A stretch of 7,435 nucleotides of DNA. Origin: DASPMP01 sp035626995 (GTDB lineage: Bacteria > Gemmatimonadota > Gemmatimonadetes > Gemmatimonadales > Gemmatimonadaceae). The notes beneath the pieces were generated by a model. That model saw nothing but the letters and a program-made list of their open reading frames with translations, did no database searches and was not told where the DNA came from. Positions 1 through 5,595 of the stretch are shown here, piece by piece. A program made the position numbers and the translations under genes. The DNA is taken from assembly GCA_035626995.1 (NCBI GenBank), contig DASPMP010000140.1:1-7435 (forward strand), written 5' to 3'. The stretch's first letter is position 1; the number at the start of each line of letters is the position of its first letter.

Positions 1-254
1 GCAGACACATGTACGGGGACGCTGCCGACGTCTTTGTCGACAACGACCGTGATGGACGAATGGACGATCTTAACCGGGATGGCAGGGTGGATCATCGGGA
101 CGCTCGAGTAATCCTTGACGCGGTCGACCGGGTGGAGCGGAAGTATCCCGCGCTCGCCGGCGGTGTCGGCGTGTACCGCGCCAACTCGGCGCACGGTCCC
201 TTCGCCCACGTAGACGTCCGCGGCTGGCGCGCGCGCTGGGGGCTCACGGGATGA
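1..254 (+). CDS. M15-type zinc peptidase (D-Ala-D-Ala carboxypeptidase-like), C-terminal part only
   Basis: Only the last 83 complete codons are present (frame starting at base 3); the gene begins before the window. The visible part opens with H-M-Y-G-D-A-A-D (6-29), which fits the HxxGxAxD zinc motif of M15 peptidases, and ends with H-V-D, the second zinc-ligand motif, close to the C-terminus. Family members cleave peptide bonds in peptidoglycan stem peptides in the periplasm or cell wall. Between the two motifs lie two back-to-back nine-residue Asp/Asn/Gly units resembling dockerin or EF-hand calcium loops. The next gene is a clear paralog: after the first motif the two proteins align through the DAVDRVERKYP-LAGGVGVY region, except for the extra loop here. 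The stop overlaps the next start as ATGA, so the two are probably co-translated. Family assignment is firm; substrate and the N-terminal part are unknown. Confidence 0.8.
   Translation, partial: RHMYGDAADVFVDNDRDGRMDDLNRDGRVDHRDARVILDAVDRVERKYPALAGGVGVYRANSAHGPFAHVDVRGWRARWGLTG
39..92 (+). repeat. Two tandem 27-base units coding calcium-loop-like nonapeptides
   Basis: Bases 39-65 encode D-N-D-R-D-G-R-M-D and bases 66-92 encode D-L-N-R-D-G-R-V-D. Six of nine residues are identical, although the codons have diverged. Followed by H-R-D, the second unit gives DxNxDGxxDxxD, the dockerin/EF-hand calcium-loop pattern. The paralog downstream has a single such unit at 1127-1153. Calcium binding is inferred from the pattern. 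Confidence 0.65.
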
Positions 255-1309
255 CGAAGGCGAAGGCGAAGGGGAAGCCCAGGAAGTTCAAGCCGAAAAT
301 CCGGCGTCAGCGCGGCATTCGTACCCACCTGGCGACCGTGATCGTCGCGCTGTGCGCGGCCATCGGCGTGATTCAGTTCTACCGTCCTGATGCCGCGCTT
401 GGGCGCACTCCCTTCGGTGGCCTGAATCAGCCCAGCCATGACCTCGGTTCGGCGTCCGTCAACGCCTTCGGCCGCAGCGGCGAGGTCAAGCTGCTGTTCG
501 CAATGCCCGGTGAGCGGCTCGAGTTCCCCCTCGCAGTCGGGGGCGATCCGGCAGTCATCAGCTACGAGTGGACGTCCCTTCGCGGGAACGAGACCGGCTT
601 TGTCTCGCAGCCACTCGATGGCGCCGAAGTCGGCACACCTCTGCTTCCCGGTTTCTACTATCTCACGCTCATCCGCGGCTCAGAGCGGCAGATCATCCGC
701 GAACCAGCCGTCGCGGTCATGCGCCCCTTCGAGGAGAAGCTGGGCACAATGCTCAACGGCTACCGCATCGGGACATACCTGGCGGAGCGACTGCGCCGGT
801 CGCGGGACAATGATCACCCGGACGGGTTCCTCGAGGTGTATCCGCAGCACGTCGACCTCTCGGTGAGCAAGCACCTGCGCCTGAGTCACTTCCTCACGCA
901 TGACGACCAGAAGGACGTGTGGCCGAAGTATGTCGCGCTGAATCCGCGTCTCCTGGACAAGCTCGAGCTGGTGTTTGCGCAGCTGGAATCGTCCGGCCAG
1001 GGCACGACAACGCAGTTGGCCCTCGACGTCCATTCCGGCTTCAGGACGCCTGCACACAATCGCCGCATTCAGCTGGCCGCTCGCGACAGCCGCCACCAGT
1101 ACGGCGATGCGGCGGACGTTGTCGTCGACGCCAACCGGAACGGGTTGTTTGACCGGACCGATTATCGGCTCGTCGTAGCCGCGGTCGAGGCAGTGGAACG
1201 CACGCATCCTGACCTCGCAGGTGGCCTGGGCATCTACACGAGCCGCCGCTACTCGAAGCCCTACGTCCATATCGACGCCCGCGGCACCAAGTCACGCTGG
1301 AAGGGCTGA
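251..1309 (+). CDS. Membrane-anchored M15-type zinc peptidase, complete paralog of the preceding gene
   Basis: A 352-residue protein. Residues 1-25 are very basic (Lys/Arg), followed by one hydrophobic segment at about 26-44, so it is probably an inner-membrane signal anchor with the rest in the periplasm. Residues about 75-158 look like a beta-rich linker domain (PGERLEFPL, LLPGFYYLTL) that I cannot name. Residues about 195-352 form the peptidase: LSHFLT near 211, SGFRTPAHNRRI near 262, zinc motif H282-x-x-G285-x-A287-x-D289, and H340-I-D342 close to the end. These match the M15 family, cell-wall DD-carboxypeptidases or endopeptidases. A dockerin-like loop, DANRNGLFDRTD, occupies 293-304 between the zinc motifs. 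The start overlaps the preceding stop (ATGA), indicating coupling with the paralog. A peptidoglycan substrate is inferred from the family; whether it acts as DD-, LD-carboxypeptidase or endopeptidase cannot be told. Confidence 0.83.
   Translation: MTKAKAKGKPRKFKPKIRRQRGIRTHLATVIVALCAAIGVIQFYRPDAALGRTPFGGLNQPSHDLGSASVNAFGRSGEVKLLFAMPGERLEFPLAVGGDPAVISYEWTSLRGNETGFVSQPLDGAEVGTPLLPGFYYLTLIRGSERQIIREPAVAVMRPFEEKLGTMLNGYRIGTYLAERLRRSRDNDHPDGFLEVYPQHVDLSVSKHLRLSHFLTHDDQKDVWPKYVALNPRLLDKLELVFAQLESSGQGTTTQLALDVHSGFRTPAHNRRIQLAARDSRHQYGDAADVVVDANRNGLFDRTDYRLVVAAVEAVERTHPDLAGGLGIYTSRRYSKPYVHIDARGTKSRWKG
1127..1162 (+). other. Dockerin/EF-hand-like loop inside the M15 peptidase
   Basis: Codes for D-A-N-R-N-G-L-F-D-R-T-D, residues 293-304 of the peptidase. 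It has Asp/Asn at loop positions 1, 3, 5, 9 and 12, glycine at 6 and a hydrophobic residue at 8, as in dockerin calcium loops. It directly follows the HxxGxAxD zinc motif and is followed by a helix-like stretch (RLVVAAVEAVE). Metal binding is an inference from the pattern. Confidence 0.6.
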
Positions 1310-1324
1310 CGCCGCTGCTTTCGC

Positions 1325-1330
1325 TAGATT
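1325..1330 (+). promoter_or_regulatory. Possible -10 box (TAGATT) for leaderless start at 1337
   Basis: TAGATT fits TAnnnT and ends seven bases before the A of ATG 1337. That distance would place transcription start on the start codon itself. No purine-rich Shine-Dalgarno sequence lies upstream of this ATG, which supports a leaderless mRNA. No good -35 box is visible at the usual spacing. Confidence 0.4.
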
Positions 1331-1336
1331 CCTCGC

Positions 1337-1786
1337 ATGAACGAGCATCTGCGCGAGCGAATCAACCGGAAGCTGGATACGCTCTCCGACGAGCGCGGCT
1401 ATCAGATCCTCGACTACATCGAGTTTCTGGACTCCAAGTACGCCGAGCGCCAGCAGGGAAACGCCTTTACGAAGTTCACCGAGGCGGTAGAGGATCGGCT
1501 GCGGGCGGGTAAGGTCTCAGCATCCGCAATCGCCGAGACGATGGGCCTCCTGAACAAGGCCGCAAACGTCCTCAATGGCGCGGTGGCGGCAGGCAAATCC
1601 GTCGCGACGGACATCGTCAGCGTCGCCCAGAATGTTGGCGCGCCACGCCCGTCGGCCTCCAGCGGTACGACTGGTGCTAGTACAGCGCCCTCGGCGGCAG
1701 CGAAGCCGCCTGGCCCACAGACCACGGAAGCGTCGAGTCCGGCGCATGACCTCAAGAAGCCGGGTTCAGGCGAGGAGCGTTTGTAA
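1337..1786 (+). CDS. Hypothetical protein, helical N-terminus and Ala/Ser/Pro-rich tail
   Basis: A 149-residue soluble-looking protein whose function I do not recognise. Residues 1-40 (INRKLDTLSDERGYQILDYI and following) form a charged helical region loosely like the short DUF2281-type segment in which 'LDYIEFLxSKY' recurs; this resemblance is weak. Residues about 62-100 form a second, amphipathic Ala/Val-rich helix (GLLNKAANVLNGAVAAGKSV). Residues 101-149 are low-complexity Ser/Ala/Thr/Pro and probably disordered. There is no signal peptide and no clear membrane span. It starts a two-gene unit: its TAA stop shares its last A with the ATG of the DUF1232 gene (TAATG), so the products are probably made together and may act together at the membrane. 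The start lacks a Shine-Dalgarno sequence but has a TAnnnT box at leaderless distance. That it is a real gene is well supported by the coupling and tight spacing; function is unknown. Confidence 0.72.
   Translation: MNEHLRERINRKLDTLSDERGYQILDYIEFLDSKYAERQQGNAFTKFTEAVEDRLRAGKVSASAIAETMGLLNKAANVLNGAVAAGKSVATDIVSVAQNVGAPRPSASSGTTGASTAPSAAAKPPGPQTTEASSPAHDLKKPGSGEERL
1773..1777 (+). promoter_or_regulatory. Shine-Dalgarno AGGAG for the DUF1232 gene
   Basis: AGGAG lies eight bases before the ATG at 1786, inside the end of the preceding coding region. It supports that start and re-initiation across the TAATG junction. Confidence 0.6.
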
Positions 1787-2235
1787 TGGCAATTCCCAAG
1801 AGCGCGCGTACCAAGACACGCGCACGGCCGGAGCCGTCGGACGAAGGGCACGCGCCCCGGACCGGCGCGAAGAAGACCGTCATGAATTACGTCGCGGAGC
1901 TCCCTCGGTTCCTGACACTTCTGTGGGGCCTGATCTCGGACGTACGGGTGTCCATCGTCGACAAAGTGCTCGTCGCGGGCGCCATCGCCTACATCGTCGC
2001 GCCGATCGACTGGATCCCGGATTTCATTCCGTTCCTCGGTGAGGTGGACGATCTGTACCTGCTGATGCTCGCATTGCAACGCCTCATGCAGAACGCTGGA
2101 CGCGCGGTCCTCCTCTCGCACTGGACCGGCGATCCCAGCGATCTTCGCACGTTCAACCTTCGAAAGGCGTTGACGGCTGCCGCGTTCTTCCTGCCGCGTC
2201 GCGTCCGGCGCCGCCTCCAGGTCATCGGGCGCTAG
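1786..2235 (+). CDS. DUF1232 (YkvA-type) membrane-associated protein
   Basis: A 149-residue protein. Residues 1-30 are basic, polar and probably disordered. Residues about 40-110 contain the DUF1232 signature: AIAYIVAPIDWIPDFIPFLG (66-85) followed by EVDDLYLL, with the conserved P73, D75, P78, D79, G85 and D88-D89. The hydrophobic stretch from about 59 to 83, broken by the Pro/Asp residues, suggests membrane insertion or a hairpin. The C-terminus is basic (RRVRRRLQVIGR), as expected for contact with membrane phospholipids on the cytoplasmic side. The family is widespread and its biochemical role is not established. The start is supported by an AGGAG at 1773 and by one-base overlap with the preceding gene, which is probably a partner. 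The domain call is firm; any role in envelope integrity is speculation. Confidence 0.87.
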   Translation: MAIPKSARTKTRARPEPSDEGHAPRTGAKKTVMNYVAELPRFLTLLWGLISDVRVSIVDKVLVAGAIAYIVAPIDWIPDFIPFLGEVDDLYLLMLALQRLMQNAGRAVLLSHWTGDPSDLRTFNLRKALTAAAFFLPRRVRRRLQVIGR

Positions 2236-2265
2236 CTCGTTCTTTTCCGGTTGGGGGGTCAGAGC

Positions 2266-2271
2266 TACCTT
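2266..2271 (+). promoter_or_regulatory. Possible -10 box (TACCTT) for leaderless start of guaB
   Basis: TACCTT fits TAnnnT and ends six bases before ATG 2277. The 41-base gap after the DUF1232 gene has no Shine-Dalgarno sequence close to this ATG; the run of G at 2253-2258 is too far away. This resembles the arrangement before the gene at 1337 and supports both a separate promoter and the choice of ATG 2277. Confidence 0.38.
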
Positions 2272-2276
2272 TCGCC

Positions 2277-3824
2277 ATGGCGACAGGAACTCGACAGGTA
2301 CCACGCGCCGCGCAGCAGGAACGCACCGGCAGCGGGCCTTCCCGCAATGAAGAGCCACGGAGCGAACACCCCCGGGTGCGCGCTGACGTGGCTCTGACGT
2401 TTGATGACGTGCTGCTGGCACCACGGCACTCACTGACTCATCCGAAGGATGTTTCGACGGTGTCGCGCTTCAGCCGGGGAATCGGACTCGGAGTGCCGTT
2501 CGCATCCGCAGCAATGGATACGGTCACGGAATCCGAGATGGCGATCGCGATGGCACGTGCAGGCGGGATCGGCGTCCTGCACAAGAACATGTCGATCGAC
2601 CGGCAGGCGGCCGAGACCGATCGTGTGAAGCGCAGCGAGAGCGGGATGATTCTGCAGCCCTACAAGCTCCGCCCGGACGATACCGTGAGAGCCGCGACAT
2701 CGCTGATGGCGCGGTTTCGCATTTCGGGAGTGCCCATCGTCGACGACGAGGACCGACTGGTGGGCATCATCACGAATCGGGACCTGCAGTTCGAGCGGGA
2801 TCTCGACCGGCCGTTGCGCGACGCGATGACCAAGGATCGTCTCGTGACCGCTCCGGAGGGCACGACGCTGGATGAGGCCGAGCGCATCCTCGCACAGAAC
2901 CGCATCGAGAAGCTGCCGGTGGTGGACAAGGATCGCCGGCTCCGCGGCCTGATCACCATCAAGGACATCCACAAGCGCCGTCAGTATCCGGAGGCCAACA
3001 AGGACAAACACGGTCGGCTCCGGGTCGCCGCGGCGATCGGTGCCGCGGGCGATTTCATGTCCCGCGCGCGCGCGCTCGTGGATGCGGGCGTCGATGCGCT
3101 GATCATCGATACGGCGCACGGCCACAGTGAAGGGGTGCTCCGGGCGACCGCGCAGGTGCGCGACGCGTTCCCCGATGTCCAGCTCGTGGCTGGGAACATC
3201 GCCAGTCGCGAGGGAGCAATGGCGCTTGTCGAGCGCGGCGTCGATGCGGTCAAATGCGGAGTCGGTCCGGGCTCGATCTGCACCACGCGTGTGGTGACCG
3301 GGGTGGGTGTGCCGCAGCTGACCGCAGTGATGGACGCGGTCGCCGGCGCGGGTGACGTTCCGGTCATCGCGGACGGTGGCATCAAGTATTCCGGCGATAT
3401 CGTCAAGGCGCTCGCGGCTGGCGCTGCGTCCGTGATGATGGGTTCCATGCTGGCGGGCACGGAAGAAAGTCCGGGCGAGGCCTTCCTTCTCGAGGGTCGT
3501 CGCTACAAGATGGTGCGCGGTATGGGATCACTCAGCGCCATGCAGGACGGCAGCGCCGACCGGTATTTCCAGGAAGGGGAGCTGTCGGCCCGGAAGCTCG
3601 TGCCGGAGGGCATCGAAGGACGTGTCCCGTACAAGGGGCCCGTCGCGGACGTGCTCTATCAGATGGTCGGTGGTCTCAGAAGCGGCATGGGATACGTCGG
3701 GTCGGCGAACATCGAGGACCTGCGTACCCGGACCCAGTTTGTTCGCATCACGATGGCCGGACTGCGCGAGTCTCACCCCCACGACGTCACGATCACGCGA
3801 GAAGCACCCAACTATTCCGGCTAG
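2277..3824 (+). CDS. guaB: Inosine-5'-monophosphate dehydrogenase
   Basis: Oxidises IMP to XMP with NAD+, the first committed step of GMP synthesis, in the cytoplasm as a tetramer or octamer. The 515-residue protein is complete. TFDDVLLAPRHS (41-52) opens the catalytic barrel; two CBS domains follow at about 122-180 and 183-236 and usually bind adenine/guanine nucleotides for control. The barrel resumes with DTAHGH (278-283), the catalytic loop GVGPGSICTT with nucleophile C335, ADGGI (365-369), RGMGSLSAM (414-422), the flap dyad R429-Y430, and the usual ending HPHDV...EAPNY. All key residues are present. Compared with E. coli-type enzymes (about 488 residues) there are roughly 30 extra polar N-terminal residues; internal GTG codons at residues 34 and 38 are alternative starts, but none has a Shine-Dalgarno sequence. 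It appears to be its own transcription unit. Confidence 0.97.
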   Translation: MATGTRQVPRAAQQERTGSGPSRNEEPRSEHPRVRADVALTFDDVLLAPRHSLTHPKDVSTVSRFSRGIGLGVPFASAAMDTVTESEMAIAMARAGGIGVLHKNMSIDRQAAETDRVKRSESGMILQPYKLRPDDTVRAATSLMARFRISGVPIVDDEDRLVGIITNRDLQFERDLDRPLRDAMTKDRLVTAPEGTTLDEAERILAQNRIEKLPVVDKDRRLRGLITIKDIHKRRQYPEANKDKHGRLRVAAAIGAAGDFMSRARALVDAGVDALIIDTAHGHSEGVLRATAQVRDAFPDVQLVAGNIASREGAMALVERGVDAVKCGVGPGSICTTRVVTGVGVPQLTAVMDAVAGAGDVPVIADGGIKYSGDIVKALAAGAASVMMGSMLAGTEESPGEAFLLEGRRYKMVRGMGSLSAMQDGSADRYFQEGELSARKLVPEGIEGRVPYKGPVADVLYQMVGGLRSGMGYVGSANIEDLRTRTQFVRITMAGLRESHPHDVTITREAPNYSG

Positions 3825-3877
3825 TTCCGCGTTCTTTTGCTTGACAGCAGGGCGCAGGGACCCGAGATTTTCGACTG

Positions 3878-3885
3878 TATACAAT
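3878..3885 (+). promoter_or_regulatory. Possible -10 region (TATACAAT) of the permease gene
   Basis: In the 115-base gap after guaB, TATACAAT is the most A/T-rich, -10-like stretch, about 55 bases before ATG 3940. A perfect TTGACA occurs at 3841-3846, but 31 to 33 bases separate it from the box, far beyond the usual 16-18, so the two may not belong together. A small hairpin (GCGGC 3888-3892 with GCCGC 3900-3904) would lie in the leader. Confidence 0.38.
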
Positions 3886-3929
3886 TCGCGGCACTCGGGG
3901 CCGCCCCACCTTTACGCCTAGGACCCACC

Positions 3930-3935
3930 GGAGAG
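3930..3935 (+). promoter_or_regulatory. Shine-Dalgarno GGAGAG for the permease
   Basis: GGAGAG precedes ATG 3940 by four bases. Together with the in-frame, family-typical N-terminus (LWTTKSI) it decides the start. Confidence 0.55.
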
Positions 3936-3939
3936 CCGC

Positions 3940-5526
3940 ATGGGACTGTGGACTACCAAGAGCATTGCCGTCCTTCAGGAAGAAGCGACATCCGAAGGTG
4001 AACATTCCCTTCGTCGCGCGCTCGGCGCGTGGAATCTCACCCTGCTGGGCATCGGCGCGATCATCGGCGCCGGCATCTTCGTTCTGACGGGTACGGCGGC
4101 GGCACAGTATGCCGGTCCCGCCGTCATGCTCTCGTTCGTGCTCGCCGGTCTCGGCTGCCTCTTTGCCGGATTGTGCTATGCCGAATTCGCGTCGATGATT
4201 CCGATTGCCGGCAGCGCATACACCTACAGCTATGCGACGCTCGGTGAGTTCTTCGCCTGGATCATCGGCTGGGACCTTATCCTCGAATACCTCTTCGGCG
4301 CGGCAACCGTCGCCGTCGGCTGGTCGGGGTATTTCGCGGCATTGCTTCGCGACATGGGTATGGCCCTCCCACCGGCCTGGTCCAGCGCCCCGCTCACGGT
4401 GCAAGGAACACACACACTCGTGCGCAACGTGATGTGCGTGAATCCCACGAACAATCACCTCTTCTCGATGGATTCCCTTCGCACGGCGGCGGGAAGTGCC
4501 GGCGGGGTCGCCGCCGATCTGTGTTCGGCTGCGGGCGGAGCGCTGCAGGGGGGCATCATCAATCTCCCTGCCATCGCGCTCATCGCGGTCATGACGGCGC
4601 TGCTCGTGGTCGGCATCAAGGAATCGGCCCGGTTCAATAACGTCATCGTGTTCCTGAAGGTCGGCATCGTCTTCCTCGTGATCGGCTTCGGCTTCATGTA
4701 TGTGAAGTCGTCGAACTGGTCGCCATTCCTTCCCGAGAACACGGGCACATTCGGGTCGTTCGGGTGGACAGGCGTCGTGCGCGCGGCTGCGGTCGTCTTT
4801 TTCGCCTACATCGGTTTCGACGCCGTATCGACGGCGGCCCAGGAAGCCAAGAATCCACAGCGAGACATGCCCATCGGTATTCTCGCCTCGCTGGCGATCT
4901 GTACCGTGCTCTACATCCTGATGGCACTGGTCATGACGGGGATGGCGCACTACACGGAACTGAATGTGCCGCACCCCGTGAAGGTCGCGATCGAGAAGGC
5001 CGGACCGGCGCTCAATTGGCTGGGCTATGCGACGAGTCTCGGGGCGGTGCTCGGCCTCGCGTCGGTCGTGCTCGTGATGCTCATGGGCCAGCCGCGCATT
5101 TTTTATTCGATGGCTCGCGACGGGCTGCTTCCCGCGGTCTTCGGCAAGGTGCATCCGCGGTTCCGGACGCCCTACATCACCACCATCCTGACGGGTTCTG
5201 TCGCCGGCCTCGTTGCTGGGTTCTTTCCCATCGGCTTGCTTGGTGAGCTCGTATCCATCGGGACGCTGCTGGCGTTCGTGATCGTATGCGCAGGTGTCAT
5301 CGTGCTGCGACGCGCGCGTCCGGACATTCCGCGTCCATTCCGTACGCCGCTGGTCCCATTGGTGCCAATCCTGGGAATTCTCATCTGCTTCGGCATGATG
5401 GCGTTCCTGCCGCTGGACACCTGGATCCGACTCATCGTCTGGATGCTGTTGGGTGTCGTGATCTACTTCGGCTACGGCCGCTCGCACTCGAAGCTGGCCA
5501 ATTCCACCAGTGCCCGGATGAGCTGA
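3940..5526 (+). CDS. APC-superfamily amino-acid permease, cationic amino-acid transporter (CAT) type
   Basis: A 528-residue inner-membrane protein with about 12 or more hydrophobic spans. The N-terminus (LWTTKSIAVL, then LRRALGAWNLTLLGIGAI) is typical of bacterial YfnA/YhdG-like CAT transporters. The unwound TM1 substrate site is visible as GIGAIIGAGIFVLTG (37-51), and TM6 as FFAYIGFDAVSTAAQEAKNP (287-306). QPRIFYSMARDGLLP (384-398) and RFRTPY (407-412) are further family hallmarks. The family takes up amino acids, often by proton symport; which amino acid cannot be read from the sequence. Residues about 145-205, between TM3 and TM4, form an unusually long outward-facing loop with two cysteines, C166 and C195; most shorter bacterial relatives would have a smaller loop. 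The gene stands alone, with its own leader and a strong terminator after the stop. Family call firm, substrate unknown. Confidence 0.93.
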   Translation: MGLWTTKSIAVLQEEATSEGEHSLRRALGAWNLTLLGIGAIIGAGIFVLTGTAAAQYAGPAVMLSFVLAGLGCLFAGLCYAEFASMIPIAGSAYTYSYATLGEFFAWIIGWDLILEYLFGAATVAVGWSGYFAALLRDMGMALPPAWSSAPLTVQGTHTLVRNVMCVNPTNNHLFSMDSLRTAAGSAGGVAADLCSAAGGALQGGIINLPAIALIAVMTALLVVGIKESARFNNVIVFLKVGIVFLVIGFGFMYVKSSNWSPFLPENTGTFGSFGWTGVVRAAAVVFFAYIGFDAVSTAAQEAKNPQRDMPIGILASLAICTVLYILMALVMTGMAHYTELNVPHPVKVAIEKAGPALNWLGYATSLGAVLGLASVVLVMLMGQPRIFYSMARDGLLPAVFGKVHPRFRTPYITTILTGSVAGLVAGFFPIGLLGELVSIGTLLAFVIVCAGVIVLRRARPDIPRPFRTPLVPLVPILGILICFGMMAFLPLDTWIRLIVWMLLGVVIYFGYGRSHSKLANSTSARMS

Positions 5527-5550
5527 CCGGGTTCGTGCTCGTTAGTTTCC

Positions 5551-5583
5551 GGCGGCGCCTCGCAAGGGGCGCCGTCTTCTTTT
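5551..5583 (+). terminator. Intrinsic terminator after the permease gene
   Basis: C5553-C5561 pairs with G5566-G5574 in a nine-pair stem (one T-G wobble) capped by the GNRA-type tetraloop GCAA (5562-5565). G5551-G5552 can extend it by a G-C and a G-T pair with C5576 and T5575. The T-rich tract TCTTCTTTT (5575-5583) follows. The stem begins 24 bases after the permease stop and ends 13 bases before the probable start of the next gene. Confidence 0.85.
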
Positions 5584-5589
5584 GGGAGG
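5584..5589 (+). promoter_or_regulatory. Shine-Dalgarno GGGAGG that decides a CTG start
   Basis: GGGAGG sits six bases before CTG 5596, an ideal distance. It is the only strong Shine-Dalgarno sequence in the stretch where the phosphoesterase must begin, and it lies directly after the terminator T-tract. Confidence 0.6.
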
Positions 5590-5595
5590 CCTCGA

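Noticed and set aside
1693..1710. Perfect six-pair hairpin GGCGGC/GCCGCC
   Set aside because: It lies inside the Ala/Pro-rich coding tail of the gene at 1337, has no T-tract and is readily explained by codon composition.
1414..2433. Minus-strand open frame of 339 codons
   Set aside because: It covers parts of three plus-strand genes and two gaps, and shows no motif.
3841..3846. TTGACA as the -35 box of the permease promoter
   Set aside because: It lies 31-33 bases from the only good -10-like sequence, roughly twice the normal spacer, so I do not claim the pair as a promoter.
3793..5487. Long minus-strand open frame of 564 codons opposite the permease
   Set aside because: Its translation is a low-hydrophobicity run rich in Arg, His, Asp and Glu with no recognisable domain. 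It is the antisense shadow of a GC-rich membrane-protein gene whose plus-strand reading is unmistakable.
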